Positions 1-7,554 of a DNA stretch of 39,906 nucleotides are shown here, in pieces. Below the pieces are notes generated by a model. That model had not been told where the DNA came from. It ran no database searches and saw nothing but the letters and a program-made list of their open reading frames with translations. The stretch is from NCBI GenBank assembly GCA_013203595.1, contig JABMNT010000123.1, positions 1 to 39,906 on the forward strand, given 5' to 3'. Source of the DNA: Rhodospirillales bacterium (lineage in GTDB: Bacteria > Pseudomonadota > Alphaproteobacteria > Rhodospirillales > Casp-alpha2). The translations under genes were made by a program, and so were the position numbers. Positions within the stretch are counted from its first letter, which is position 1. The number at the start of each line of letters is the position of its first letter.

Positions 1-114
1 AACCGTAAGTGCCTGATGTGCCACAACGATTTCTTGTCGAGTCATATTGGCGAGCGCGTCTGTCCGTCCTGCAAGGAAACCACTGTTTGGCGTTCCGGCG
101 GGATCGCTGCATAG
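1..114 (+). CDS. 3' end of a small zinc-ribbon protein (partial)
   Basis: The first base is in frame with a reading frame that stops at TAG 112-114, so only the last 37 residues are present. They contain two Cys pairs, CLMC near the start and CPSC about 17 residues later, followed by a short WRSGG tail. Two CxxC knuckles at this spacing suggest a structural zinc site. I do not recognise the family, and the missing N-terminus prevents assignment. The gene runs in the same direction as hspQ, 56 bases upstream of it. Confidence 0.6.
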   Translation, partial: NRKCLMCHNDFLSSHIGERVCPSCKETTVWRSGGIAA

Positions 115-170
115 TATGGCGCGTTGCCCGGTTCGGGCGACCAGAGACGCTAATCATTTAATGGGGAGCT

Positions 171-605
171 ATGCTCCCTATTAACATTTTTAATGCGGAG
201 ACGACGAACTTGGATATTAATTTAGAATCGCCATCGAGCATCCAAAATGTTTCAGTTGATGAAGCGCTCCCCCGTGTGAACGCAAAAGCCAAATATCCTA
301 TTGGCAACCAGGTGAAGCATCGAATATTCGGCTTCCGGGGTGTGATTTTTGATGTTGATCCGGTATTTGCAAACTCTGACGAATGGTACGAAAGTATCCC
401 CGAGAGTGCGCGGCCCCGAAAAGATCAGCCGTTCTATCACCTGTTCGCGGAGGCCCCGGACAAGGCGCCTTACGTGGCCTATGTGTCGGAACAGAATCTT
501 GTTGAAGACGACGAACTGGACGAACCCATCAGCCATCCGGAATTGGATGATATATTTATGGATATGGTCGATGGGCGGTTTATTCCGCGCTCCAAGTCCA
601 ATTAG
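171..605 (+). CDS. hspQ: Heat shock protein HspQ (YccV-like, hemimethylated-DNA-binding fold)
   Basis: This is an HspQ/YccV-family protein. In enterobacteria HspQ acts as a Lon protease specificity enhancer and also binds hemimethylated DNA. The family core spans about residues 42-112: YPIGNQVKHRIFGFRGVIFD, then a DVDPVFAN stretch, an RPRKDQPFYHLFAE block and a YVAYVSEQNL block, with an acidic tail. These blocks are typical of alphaproteobacterial HspQ. The ATG at 171 follows GGGGAG at 163-168 with only two bases between, which is short. A GTG at 276 would give about 109 residues, closer to the usual family length, but has no visible ribosome site. The N-terminal 35 residues are therefore either a lineage extension or not translated. 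Family assignment is firm; the start is not. Confidence 0.88.
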   Translation: MLPINIFNAETTNLDINLESPSSIQNVSVDEALPRVNAKAKYPIGNQVKHRIFGFRGVIFDVDPVFANSDEWYESIPESARPRKDQPFYHLFAEAPDKAPYVAYVSEQNLVEDDELDEPISHPELDDIFMDMVDGRFIPRSKSN

Positions 606-698
606 GACGGGTAACTGGCGGGCCGCATCAGGGTCGCCGAAATGACGGCACAATGCCATAACGGGATGTGCTGGTTGGTTGGTTTGGGGATAAAAAGA

Positions 699-1067
699 AT
701 GGCGCGAATTCTGGTAATTGAAGACGATGAACCGATCCAGCAGTTGTTGGTGGCTGTATTTGAAAATGATGGCCATCAGGTAACCTGCGCCGCCGATGGT
801 GAAGCGGGTCTGGAATTTGCCAGCAAGGAATTGCCTGGTTTGATTGTCACAGACATGAGCCTGCCTTTGAAAACCGGCTGGGAAGTCATTGCTGCCTTAA
901 AAGCCAACGCGGCGACCCGTACGATCCCCGTTATTGCCCTGTCTGCCCATGATTCGCAGGGTGACAGGGATGCCGGCCACGAGGCCGGCTGTGATGCCTA
1001 TATTGGCAAGCCCATCGATATCACTGTTCTCATGAAAAACGTCAATAGCATCCTCGGTAAGGCTTAG
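699..1067 (+). CDS. Single-domain response regulator (CheY/DivK-like receiver)
   Basis: A stand-alone receiver domain of 122 residues with no output domain. The acidic pocket is E8-D9-D10 after strand 1 (ILVIEDD), the phospho-acceptor is D52 (VTDMSLP), and the conserved Lys is in the YIGKPID motif near residue 103. The ATG at 699 is preferred over an in-frame ATG at 642 because GGGGA at 686-690 gives good spacing and the family normally begins directly at the first beta strand. It presumably works as a phosphorelay shuttle or a protein-protein regulator. No kinase is adjacent; the only sensor kinase in the window is 36 kb away, so no pairing is claimed. It converges on the LacI-type gene, 23 bases from that gene's stop. 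Confidence 0.88.
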   Translation: MARILVIEDDEPIQQLLVAVFENDGHQVTCAADGEAGLEFASKELPGLIVTDMSLPLKTGWEVIAALKANAATRTIPVIALSAHDSQGDRDAGHEAGCDAYIGKPIDITVLMKNVNSILGKA

Positions 1068-1089
1068 CCGAACCGACCGATCCGGCGGC

Positions 1090-2148
1090 TCAGGGTAAGT
1101 TCTCGCTGACAAAGATCTGGATCGGTATCGGCTCATGGGGAATCACGAACCCGGAAATCTGATGAAAATTATACAGGATGTTTATCGTCCGCTCAGCTTC
1201 GCGGCTGGGCGACTGGTCGATAACCGCATCCATGGTGCCATTGATAAGGTACTGCCTGGAATAAGTTGTCAGTTCGTGACCGATGAAAACAATCCTGTCG
1301 GCAAACCCGGTTTCCTCCAGCGCCGCACCGACGCCGCGATTGCCTGCGCTGATGTTGTAAATGCCGGTAATATCCGGATCGCGTTCCAGGATTGATTTTA
1401 TCTGGCGGTAGGTCTCCTGGTAGTCATCATGACTTTCCAGGCGCTCAATGATCTGGAGAGCGGGGAATTGTTCCTTAAGGACCCGCTGAAACCCCATTTC
1501 CCGCTCTTCATGGTCGCGATAATTCAGGCCCAGGCTGCCGGCAAGCAGGATGACTTTGCCGGCACCGGGAGGCATCAGGCGACCCATCAGATGACCGGCT
1601 GTTCGGCCGGCCGCCCGGTTGTCGAGCCCGACGTAGCTCAGCCGCCGCGACGATGACAGATCGGAAACCAGGGTGACCACGGGAATACCGGCACTCGCGA
1701 TTTCATTAATGGCTTCGCGAACCATCGGGTTTTCAACGGCAACTACTGCGATGCCATCTGTTTCGGGGGCAATCCTGCGCACATAATCGGTAAGCACCTG
1801 GGGGTCGAAGCGGTCGATGCGATGCAGGTTCAGGGTGACGCCTGCGTTCGGGATGGCGTCGCTGGCCAGGCGCAGTTCGTCAGCCAGCATATCCATAAAT
1901 GAATTTGGACCTACCGGCAGGATAACATCGAACTTGAGCTTGCGTTGGGGTGTGCGGAGATGGCTGGCAGGTGTTCCGTAAGCCAGCCGATCCATGGTCG
2001 ACTGAATTAAATCGGTGGTCTGTTTCTTGACCCCCGGCCGTCCATGCAGCACCCGATCAACAGTGGCAACGCTGACGCCCGCCGCGCGGGCAATATCAGA
2101 AATACGTGGACGCTTGGAAATACCGGAAGGTGTCGCGGATTTACTCAT
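1090..2148 (-). CDS. LacI-family transcriptional regulator of the sugar cluster
   Basis: The protein has 352 residues with the LacI/GalR layout. An N-terminal helix-turn-helix lies at about residues 14-60 (RISDIARAAGVSVATVDRVL, then a hinge with HGRPGV), followed by a periplasmic-binding-protein-like effector domain containing the repeat-core motifs NPMVREAINEIASAGIPVV and AGRTAGHLMGR. The ATG at 2148 is preceded by AGGGA with 5-base spacing, whereas the upstream alternative is a GTG at 2169 without a better site. It is divergent from the sugar genes beginning at 2559, so it probably controls them in response to a sugar ligand, with autoregulation likely. Repressor or activator cannot be told from sequence, and the ligand is inferred only from context. 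Confidence 0.9.
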   Translation of the reverse strand: MSKSATPSGISKRPRISDIARAAGVSVATVDRVLHGRPGVKKQTTDLIQSTMDRLAYGTPASHLRTPQRKLKFDVILPVGPNSFMDMLADELRLASDAIPNAGVTLNLHRIDRFDPQVLTDYVRRIAPETDGIAVVAVENPMVREAINEIASAGIPVVTLVSDLSSSRRLSYVGLDNRAAGRTAGHLMGRLMPPGAGKVILLAGSLGLNYRDHEEREMGFQRVLKEQFPALQIIERLESHDDYQETYRQIKSILERDPDITGIYNISAGNRGVGAALEETGFADRIVFIGHELTTYSRQYLINGTMDAVIDQSPSREAERTINILYNFHQISGFVIPHEPIPIQIFVSENLP

Positions 2149-2194
2149 GATTTCCCTAGTTTCCGTCACAGATGACGAATTTTCTCAAGATTTG

Positions 2195-2204
2195 CAAGTA
2201 CTTG
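2195..2204. promoter_or_regulatory. 10-bp palindrome upstream of the LacI-type gene
   Basis: CAAGTACTTG is a perfect palindrome 47 bases upstream of the regulator's start, where an autoregulatory operator would sit. Many LacI-family operators have a central CG, but this one has a central TA, so the assignment is tentative. It is not repeated exactly elsewhere in the control region. Confidence 0.3.
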
Positions 2205-2476
2205 TTTGAAAAATGACATAAATTATGAGGGTAGTATGATGTAAAATGATGTATTAAGTCAATTCTGGATTCTGCCTCCCAATACCTTCTCGCTATCCTG
2301 TAAGTAAGCGGTAAAGCCGGTGATTTAAGGGGCAATACAGGAGAAATATAACATTATTTGTGATAAAACTATTGTGAATGGGTGATGGGTTTGAATAGAA
2401 TGCATGGCTTATCAGGCGCTGCGTGGCGCAGATGAAACGTAATTAATAAAAATAATATAGTGTGTTTACGTCAAAA

Positions 2477-2520
2477 TGAGGTAAGACCTCAGGCATATAA
2501 GTTTGCAGGTAAAATTTTAC
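2477..2520. promoter_or_regulatory. Two inverted repeats in the sugar-operon leader
   Basis: TGAGGT-AAG-ACCTCA occupies 2477-2491 and the perfect palindrome GTAAAATTTTAC occupies 2509-2520. Both lie 39-82 bases before the isomerase ATG. They could be operator half-sites for the divergent LacI-type regulator or secondary structure in the 5' untranslated RNA. Only the symmetry is seen directly; the function is inferred. Confidence 0.35.
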
Positions 2521-2558
2521 AGGCAACGACATCGGACAGACATCGGGAGGGTGTTTCC

Positions 2559-3614
2559 ATGAAAACCATGAAGGGGCCGGCAATATTTCTGGCGCAGTTT
2601 GCAAGTGATGAGGCACCGTTCAACACGTTGCCGTCGATTGCCCGGTGGATGGCGGATGCCGGTTATGTGGGCATCCAGTTGCCGAGTTGGGACGGGCGGC
2701 TGTTCGATTTGGCAAAGGCGGCTGAAAGCAAGGATTACTGCGATGAGGTCAAGGGTGTCCTTGGCGCGGAGGGGATTGAGCTGACCGAGCTCTCGACCCA
2801 TCTGCAGGGTCAGCTTGTCGCTGTTCACCCGGCCTATGATGAAGCCTTCGACGGCTTTGCCGCGCCGGAGGTCCGGGGCAATCCGTCAGCCCGCACCGAA
2901 TGGGCGATTGACCAAATGATGAAGGCGGCGAAGGCGTCGCAAAATCTGGGCCTGACCGATCATGCCTCATTTTCAGGGGCGCTGGCCTGGCCCTATATCT
3001 ATCCCTGGCCGCAACGACCGGCTGGTCTGGTCGAGACCGCCTTTGACGAACTGGCAAGGCGGTGGACGCCGATTTTGAATGCCTTTGATGAAGCCGGTGT
3101 CAACGTTTGCTACGAAATTCATCCCGGTGAGGATCTGCATGATGGCATCACTTTCGAGATGTTTCTGGAGCGCGTGAATAACCATCCGCGCGCCAATATT
3201 CTGTATGACCCCAGTCATTTTGAATTGCAGCAACTCGATTATCTGGGTTTCATCGAGCATTATCACGAGCGGATCAAAATGTTCCACGTCAAGGACGCGG
3301 AATTTGTGCGCTCGCCAAAACAGGGCGTCTACGGCGGTTATCAGGGCTGGGTCGACAGAGCCGGTCGTTTCCGCTCGCTCGGTGACGGGACCATCGATTT
3401 CAGCGGTATTTTTTCACAACTGACGGCCCACGACTATGCCGGTTGGGCGGTTGTTGAATGGGAATGCTGTCTGAAGCATCCGGAAGACGGGGCCCGGGAA
3501 GGTGCCCAGTTTGTCCGTGACCATATTATCCGCGTCACCGAAAAAGCCTTTGACGACTTTGCCGACGGCGGTACTGACGAGGCTGCCAATCGACGGATGC
3601 TGGGTATCCGTTAA
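2559..3614 (+). CDS. Sugar phosphate isomerase/epimerase-family TIM-barrel protein
   Basis: The protein has 351 residues and belongs to the AP-endonuclease-2/xylose-isomerase-like TIM-barrel group. A metal quartet expected of this fold is visible: E186 (CYEIHPGE), D217 with H220 (LYDPSH), H243 (FHVKDAE) and E300/E302 (VVEWE). The ATG at 2559 follows GGGAGGGTG; an upstream in-frame start at 2460 would add 33 unconserved residues. Members act on free, phosphorylated or 3-keto sugars as isomerases, epimerases or lyases, so the exact reaction is open. It is the first gene of the rightward run and sits 47 bases before a Gfo/Idh/MocA dehydrogenase. That pairing is also found in pathways that oxidise a sugar ring and then rearrange or cleave it, such as levoglucosan catabolism. 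Confidence 0.85.
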   Translation: MKTMKGPAIFLAQFASDEAPFNTLPSIARWMADAGYVGIQLPSWDGRLFDLAKAAESKDYCDEVKGVLGAEGIELTELSTHLQGQLVAVHPAYDEAFDGFAAPEVRGNPSARTEWAIDQMMKAAKASQNLGLTDHASFSGALAWPYIYPWPQRPAGLVETAFDELARRWTPILNAFDEAGVNVCYEIHPGEDLHDGITFEMFLERVNNHPRANILYDPSHFELQQLDYLGFIEHYHERIKMFHVKDAEFVRSPKQGVYGGYQGWVDRAGRFRSLGDGTIDFSGIFSQLTAHDYAGWAVVEWECCLKHPEDGAREGAQFVRDHIIRVTEKAFDDFADGGTDEAANRRMLGIR

Positions 3615-3661
3615 ATCTGAACCGACGCGGGGACACAGGATTTCGGGAATTGGGGGGGCAC

Positions 3662-4849
3662 ATGACTATTGAAGAATCGACAATAGCCAAAACCGGGCGC
3701 CGATTGCGGTTGGGAATGGTCGGTGGCGGGCAGGGGGCCTTCATTGGTGCTGTCCATCGGCTGGCGGCACGTATGGATGACAAATACGAACTGGTTGCCG
3801 GTGCCCTGTCGTCGGACCGGCAACGGGCAATGGCCTCGGCGGTGGAGTTGCGGATTGCGGCGGACCGCGCCTACGGCTCTTTTGCCGAGATGGCGGTGGC
3901 GGAAGCAGCGCGCGAAGATGGTATTGATGTGGTCTCGATCGTGACCCCCAATCATGTTCATTTTGATGTGGCGAAAGCCTTTCTTGCGGCAGGTATCCAC
4001 GTGATCTGCGACAAGCCGCTGACGACAACCTCGGCACAGGCCCATGAACTGGTCCGGCTGGTCTCAGACTCCGGGCTGGTGTTCGCCCTGACCCATAATT
4101 ACACCGGATACCCGATGGTGCGCCAGGCGCGCGAAATGGTGAGATCCGGTGAACTGGGCCGGATTCGGGTCGTTCAGGTCGAATATGCCCAGGACTGGTT
4201 GTCGACCAAGCTCGAGGACAGCGGTCAGAAGCAGGCGGAATGGCGCACCGACCCGGCCCGCTCGGGGGCCGGGGGCTGTATCGGCGACATTGGCACCCAT
4301 GCCTATAATCTGGCCGGTTTCATAACCGGTCTGGAGCTTGATTCTCTGTCTGCCGATCTGTCGACCTTCGTTGAGGGCCGCCCGCTTGATGACAATGTTC
4401 ATATCATGATGCGTTACGCCGGTGGTGCGCGGGGCATGTTGTGGTCAAGCCAGGTCGCGCCCGGCAATGAGAACGGCCTTCGTATCCGCGTGTACGGCGA
4501 AAAGGCAGGCCTTAGCTGGGCCCAGGAAGACCCCAACTATCTGCATTTCACAAAACTGGGCGAACCGCCGCAGCTGATTACCCGGGGTGGCAGCGGTTCG
4601 GGTCCGGTTGCCGGCCAGGCGACGCGGGTGCCGCCGGGGCATCCGGAAGGCTATCTGGAAGGCTTCGCGAATATCTACAGTGATGTGGCCGAAGTTATTT
4701 CGGCGCGCCTGGAAAACCGCTCCCCCGACCCCCTGGCAACGACCTATCCCAGCGTCGAGGACGGCGCCCGCGGCGTGGTGTTTATCGAGGCCGCTGTCCG
4801 CTCGAGCGGCGCAGATGGCCAGTGGGTGGATCTGAAAGCCGGCTTATGA
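3662..4849 (+). CDS. Gfo/Idh/MocA-family NAD(P)-dependent sugar dehydrogenase
   Basis: The protein has 395 residues. The N-terminal Rossmann domain carries the dinucleotide motif GMVGGGQGAF (about residues 18-27). The family active-site Lys is K118 in the CDKPLTTT motif, and the catalytic Asp/His pair is D209 and H213 in GDIGTHAYN. The enzyme should oxidise or reduce a sugar or polyol hydroxyl using NAD(P). The ATG at 3662 is placed by the G-rich ribosome site just upstream; an in-frame TTG at 3650 is less likely. Its last four bases (ATGA) overlap the start of ABC ATPase 1, so the two are translationally coupled, which ties the dehydrogenase to import of its substrate. Confidence 0.92.
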   Translation: MTIEESTIAKTGRRLRLGMVGGGQGAFIGAVHRLAARMDDKYELVAGALSSDRQRAMASAVELRIAADRAYGSFAEMAVAEAAREDGIDVVSIVTPNHVHFDVAKAFLAAGIHVICDKPLTTTSAQAHELVRLVSDSGLVFALTHNYTGYPMVRQAREMVRSGELGRIRVVQVEYAQDWLSTKLEDSGQKQAEWRTDPARSGAGGCIGDIGTHAYNLAGFITGLELDSLSADLSTFVEGRPLDDNVHIMMRYAGGARGMLWSSQVAPGNENGLRIRVYGEKAGLSWAQEDPNYLHFTKLGEPPQLITRGGSGSGPVAGQATRVPPGHPEGYLEGFANIYSDVAEVISARLENRSPDPLATTYPSVEDGARGVVFIEAAVRSSGADGQWVDLKAGL

Positions 4850-5934
4850 GCATCCTCAAGATCACCGGTCTGCAAAAAAGTTTTGGCGCTATCACCGCCA
4901 TTGACGGCCTTGATCTGACGGTTGAGGAAGGCGAGTTCTTTGCCCTGTTGGGGCCAAGTGCCAGTGGTAAAACCACTTCGCTGCGCTGTATTGCCGGAAT
5001 CGAAAAGCCGGACGCGGGACAGATTGAATTTGAAGGCAGCGACGTGGTGCCGACCCCGATTCAGGGCCGCGGCATGGCCATGGTGTTTCAGGCCTTTGCC
5101 CTTTATCCGCACCTGACCACCGAACAGAACCTGGCCTATCCTCTGCGCGAACGCGGCATTGAACAGACGGAGGTCGTGCGCCGGGTGGCTGAAATCGCCG
5201 AGCAGCTGCGTCTCGGCCATACACTGGCCCGCAAACCCGATACTCTGAGTGGTGGCGAACAGCAGCGGGTTGCCATTGGCCGGGCACTGATCGGACGCCC
5301 GAAATTGTTGCTGCTCGATGAGCCACTGACCAACCTGGATGCCAAATTGCGCCATGATACCCGGGCCGAGTTCAAACGGCTGCACCGTGAACTTGGCATG
5401 ACCATTCTGTACGCGACGCCGGACGAGCTGGAAGCTCTCAGCATGGGCCAGCGGATCGCCATCCTGGAGCAGGGACGGATCCGCCAGGTGGGGACGCCGG
5501 ACCAGCTGTATGACGCGCCGGAAAGCGATCTGGTGGCCCGCCGTGTGGGCTCGCCGGTGATCAATCTGATCCGCGGCACGGCAAAGGCCAATGCAACCAT
5601 AAACCTGCCCTTTGCCGATATCAGTGGCGGTAACTGGGCCAGAACGATTGCCGGATTCGACGTTAATACGGAAGTTCTTCTGGGGCTGCGCCCGAGCCAG
5701 CTGAAACTGGTTGAAGGGACGCCGGGCGGTCCGAATTTCAAGGCGACGGTTGAACTGCTGGAGCCCCTCGGGGATGTGACAATTCTGGATATCAATGCCG
5801 CTGGCGTGGAAATGCAGATGGTCCTGCCGGAGGCAAAGGCTGTTGGTTTTAAAGTCGGGGACAGCCTTGAGATAGAGTTTGACCCGACAACAAGTCTGTT
5901 ATTCGCCGCAGATACGGGAACGGCGATCTCATAG
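4846..5934 (+). CDS. Sugar ABC importer ATPase 1 (H-loop His replaced by Pro)
   Basis: A MalK-like CUT1-type ATPase of 362 residues with a C-terminal regulatory (TOBE/OB) extension from about residue 235. Motifs in order: Walker A GPSASGKTT (36-44), Q-loop Q82, intact signature LSGGE (134-138), and Walker B LLLLD with E159. At the switch/H-loop, where the family has THD, the sequence reads ATPDELEAL, so the catalytic His is P192. ATPase 2 at 9393 keeps the His but has lost the consensus signature. The two together should form a heterodimer with one good and one poor ATP site. The start overlaps the preceding dehydrogenase stop (ATGA). The substrate is inferred from neighbours to be a xylose- and/or glucose-yielding sugar. 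Confidence 0.92.
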   Translation: MSILKITGLQKSFGAITAIDGLDLTVEEGEFFALLGPSASGKTTSLRCIAGIEKPDAGQIEFEGSDVVPTPIQGRGMAMVFQAFALYPHLTTEQNLAYPLRERGIEQTEVVRRVAEIAEQLRLGHTLARKPDTLSGGEQQRVAIGRALIGRPKLLLLDEPLTNLDAKLRHDTRAEFKRLHRELGMTILYATPDELEALSMGQRIAILEQGRIRQVGTPDQLYDAPESDLVARRVGSPVINLIRGTAKANATINLPFADISGGNWARTIAGFDVNTEVLLGLRPSQLKLVEGTPGGPNFKATVELLEPLGDVTILDINAAGVEMQMVLPEAKAVGFKVGDSLEIEFDPTTSLLFAADTGTAIS

Positions 5935-5953
5935 ATCAACCGGGAGGAATTAG

Positions 5954-6007
5954 TTGGTCAAATCTCAACCCGTAAAGGAAACGGGGATAACTGGAGGAAG
6001 AAAATGA
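5954..6007 (+). CDS. Possible 17-codon leader ORF coupled to the binding-protein gene
   Basis: A TTG at 5954 lies five bases after a strong ribosome site (GGGAGGA, 5942-5948) and opens a 17-codon frame. Its TGA at 6005-6007 overlaps the binding-protein ATG at 6004 as ATGA. The binding-protein gene also has its own GGAGGA site inside this frame, so the ORF is not needed for its translation. The peptide is short and basic, with no recognisable regulatory codon run. It may be chance, or it may couple translation from ATPase 1 into the binding protein. Confidence 0.25.
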   Translation: MVKSQPVKETGITGGRK

Positions 6008-7440
6008 GTTTTATATCTAAGACTATGTCCGCAGTGGCTGCTGGCGGTATCGCGCTGTCTGCACTCACCGGGATGTCGATGTCTTCTGCGCTGGCAAAAG
6101 ATATTGTTATCAAGATGGCTGCACCGGATTGGGGACCGACACGCCTCATGCAGGATATGGCAACCAAACAGTACAAGGCGAAAAGCGGCAACAATGTAAC
6201 CCTGGAAATTGACTTCATTCCCTGGCCCAGTTTCTACGAACGGGTTGCCGCATCGCTGTCATCCGGTGAAAAGAAATACCAGATGGTTGTCAGTGATTCG
6301 CAGTGGCTGGGCGCTTTCATCGAAGGCGGGCACTTTGCAAAGCTGAATACATATATTGATGCTGACCCCGAGTTGCAGGCTTTGATGAAAGATCTGCACC
6401 CGGCCCTGATCAAGGCCTATTCAACCTACCCGACGGGCGCCGATGCCTATTACGGATTCCCGCAGATGCCGGACAGCTATCCGACCTGGTATCGTAAGGA
6501 TCTGTTCTGTAACGCCAAGGAGCAGGCCGCCTATAAAGCGAAATACAGCCGCACCCTGCCGTGCACCTACGACGACTGGAAGGATGTCGACTGGAAAGAC
6601 TGGAAAAACATTGGCAGCTTCTTTGTTCGTGCCAAGGGCGAAGCCTTAGGTGACGGGGTTGCCGAAAATGATTTCTACGGCACCGCCTATCAGGCCGGCA
6701 AAGGCTATGATTTCTCGTCCTGCCAGATCAACAGTTTCATCTGGCAATGGGGCGGCGATATCTGGGATGAAAAGAACGAGCCCACGGGACAGGCCGAGGG
6801 CGTCGTCAATTCGCCCTCCAACGTTGAAGCCTTCCAAGCCTATCTGGATATTCTGCCGAATTCGCCACCGATCTGGAAGACCGGTCAGATGGACATTTTT
6901 GCGGTTCAGGACCAGTTCATGCAGGGCAACGTGGCGGCTGTCATCGACTGGGCCGGGCTGGCCGATCCGGTGCTTGATGCTAGCAAATCGAAAGTCCATG
7001 ACAAGGTCGCCTTTGCTCTCAACCCCGGCAAGCGGCGGGCTGACGGCAGCATTAATCGGGTTGCCCAGATCGGCGGTCAGCCGTTCGTTTTGACGACCTG
7101 GAATGATGACGAAGTGATGAAAGAAGCCCTAGATATCGTTAAATGGTTCCTCTCCACACCGGTTCAGAAGCAGTTTGTTGAAGGCGGCTTTTTGAGCGGA
7201 CTGCAAAGCGTAATGGCCTGGGACGGTCACGATGCCGCGCGTCCGTGGAACCGGGCGCATCGCGAAGTGATTGGTGAGCTCAAGGATTTCTGGCGTATTC
7301 CTGAATTCTTCGAGCTGTTAACCCAACAGCAGCAGGAATTTGACAAGGCGATCACCGGTCAGATTTCGGCGAAAGAGGCTCTCGATAATATTGCTGAATT
7401 CCAGCAATCATTGTTGGAAGACGCTGGCCGCATCAAGTAG
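6004..7440 (+). CDS. Periplasmic sugar-binding protein of the ABC importer
   Basis: An extracellular solute-binding protein of 478 residues, long for the family. The N-terminus is a Sec signal peptide with a hydrophobic core at residues 9-30 and an ALA cleavage site after about residue 31. The mature part has features of cluster-B carbohydrate-binding proteins: many aromatic residues (DSQWLG, FIWQWGGDIWDE), an internal DYWK-like Trp-rich insert around residues 185-205, and a C-terminal helix-rich lobe. Translation starts at ATG 6004 behind GGAGGA. It is followed by a GC-rich hairpin at 7469-7502, as is common after binding-protein genes expressed in excess over the permeases. The ligand cannot be read from sequence; the xylose and glucose enzymes downstream suggest a pentose/hexose sugar or glycoside. 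Confidence 0.9.
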   Translation: MSFISKTMSAVAAGGIALSALTGMSMSSALAKDIVIKMAAPDWGPTRLMQDMATKQYKAKSGNNVTLEIDFIPWPSFYERVAASLSSGEKKYQMVVSDSQWLGAFIEGGHFAKLNTYIDADPELQALMKDLHPALIKAYSTYPTGADAYYGFPQMPDSYPTWYRKDLFCNAKEQAAYKAKYSRTLPCTYDDWKDVDWKDWKNIGSFFVRAKGEALGDGVAENDFYGTAYQAGKGYDFSSCQINSFIWQWGGDIWDEKNEPTGQAEGVVNSPSNVEAFQAYLDILPNSPPIWKTGQMDIFAVQDQFMQGNVAAVIDWAGLADPVLDASKSKVHDKVAFALNPGKRRADGSINRVAQIGGQPFVLTTWNDDEVMKEALDIVKWFLSTPVQKQFVEGGFLSGLQSVMAWDGHDAARPWNRAHREVIGELKDFWRIPEFFELLTQQQQEFDKAITGQISAKEALDNIAEFQQSLLEDAGRIK

Positions 7441-7468
7441 TCGCCAGTTCCTTTAAAAGAGACACCAA

Positions 7469-7502
7469 GGGCGTCGGCCGGACCTTCCGACGGTCGGCGC
7501 CC
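7469..7502 (+). promoter_or_regulatory. GC-rich hairpin between binding-protein and permease genes
   Basis: GGGCGTCGGCCG (7469-7480) pairs along its whole length with CGGTCGGCGCCC (7491-7502), counting two G-U pairs, around a 10-base loop. It is followed by a pyrimidine-rich stretch but not a T-run. This looks like a 3' stabilising or attenuating element that lets the binding-protein message outnumber the permease message. It is not a canonical intrinsic terminator. Confidence 0.6.
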
Positions 7503-7554
7503 GCTCTCTTTCCCTTCATGCCGTTAATAAATAAATCGAATTGCAGTGCCCCTT

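Larger units (their letters stand above)
2149..2558. promoter_or_regulatory. Divergent control region between the LacI regulator and the sugar cluster
   Basis: A 410-base AT-rich stretch with no convincing gene. It must carry the promoters for the regulator (leftward) and for the isomerase/ABC/xyl genes (rightward). Visible structure includes the palindrome CAAGTACTTG (2195-2204), a near-direct repeat TGATGTAA/TGATGTAT (around 2237-2256), CTGCG-TGG-CGCAG (2419-2431), TGAGGT-AAG-ACCTCA (2477-2491) and GTAAAATTTTAC (2509-2520). No classical LacI-family operator with a central CG was found. GGGAGGGTG just before 2559 is the ribosome site of the isomerase. Confidence 0.6.

Noticed and set aside
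699-1067. Pairing the single-domain response regulator with the sensor kinase at 36511
   Set aside because: The two are about 36 kb apart with no shared site or context; nothing in the sequence supports the pairing.
2460-2558. Upstream start of the sugar isomerase adding 33 residues
   Set aside because: The added residues run through the AT-rich control region and its palindromes, while ATG 2559 has a strong ribosome site.
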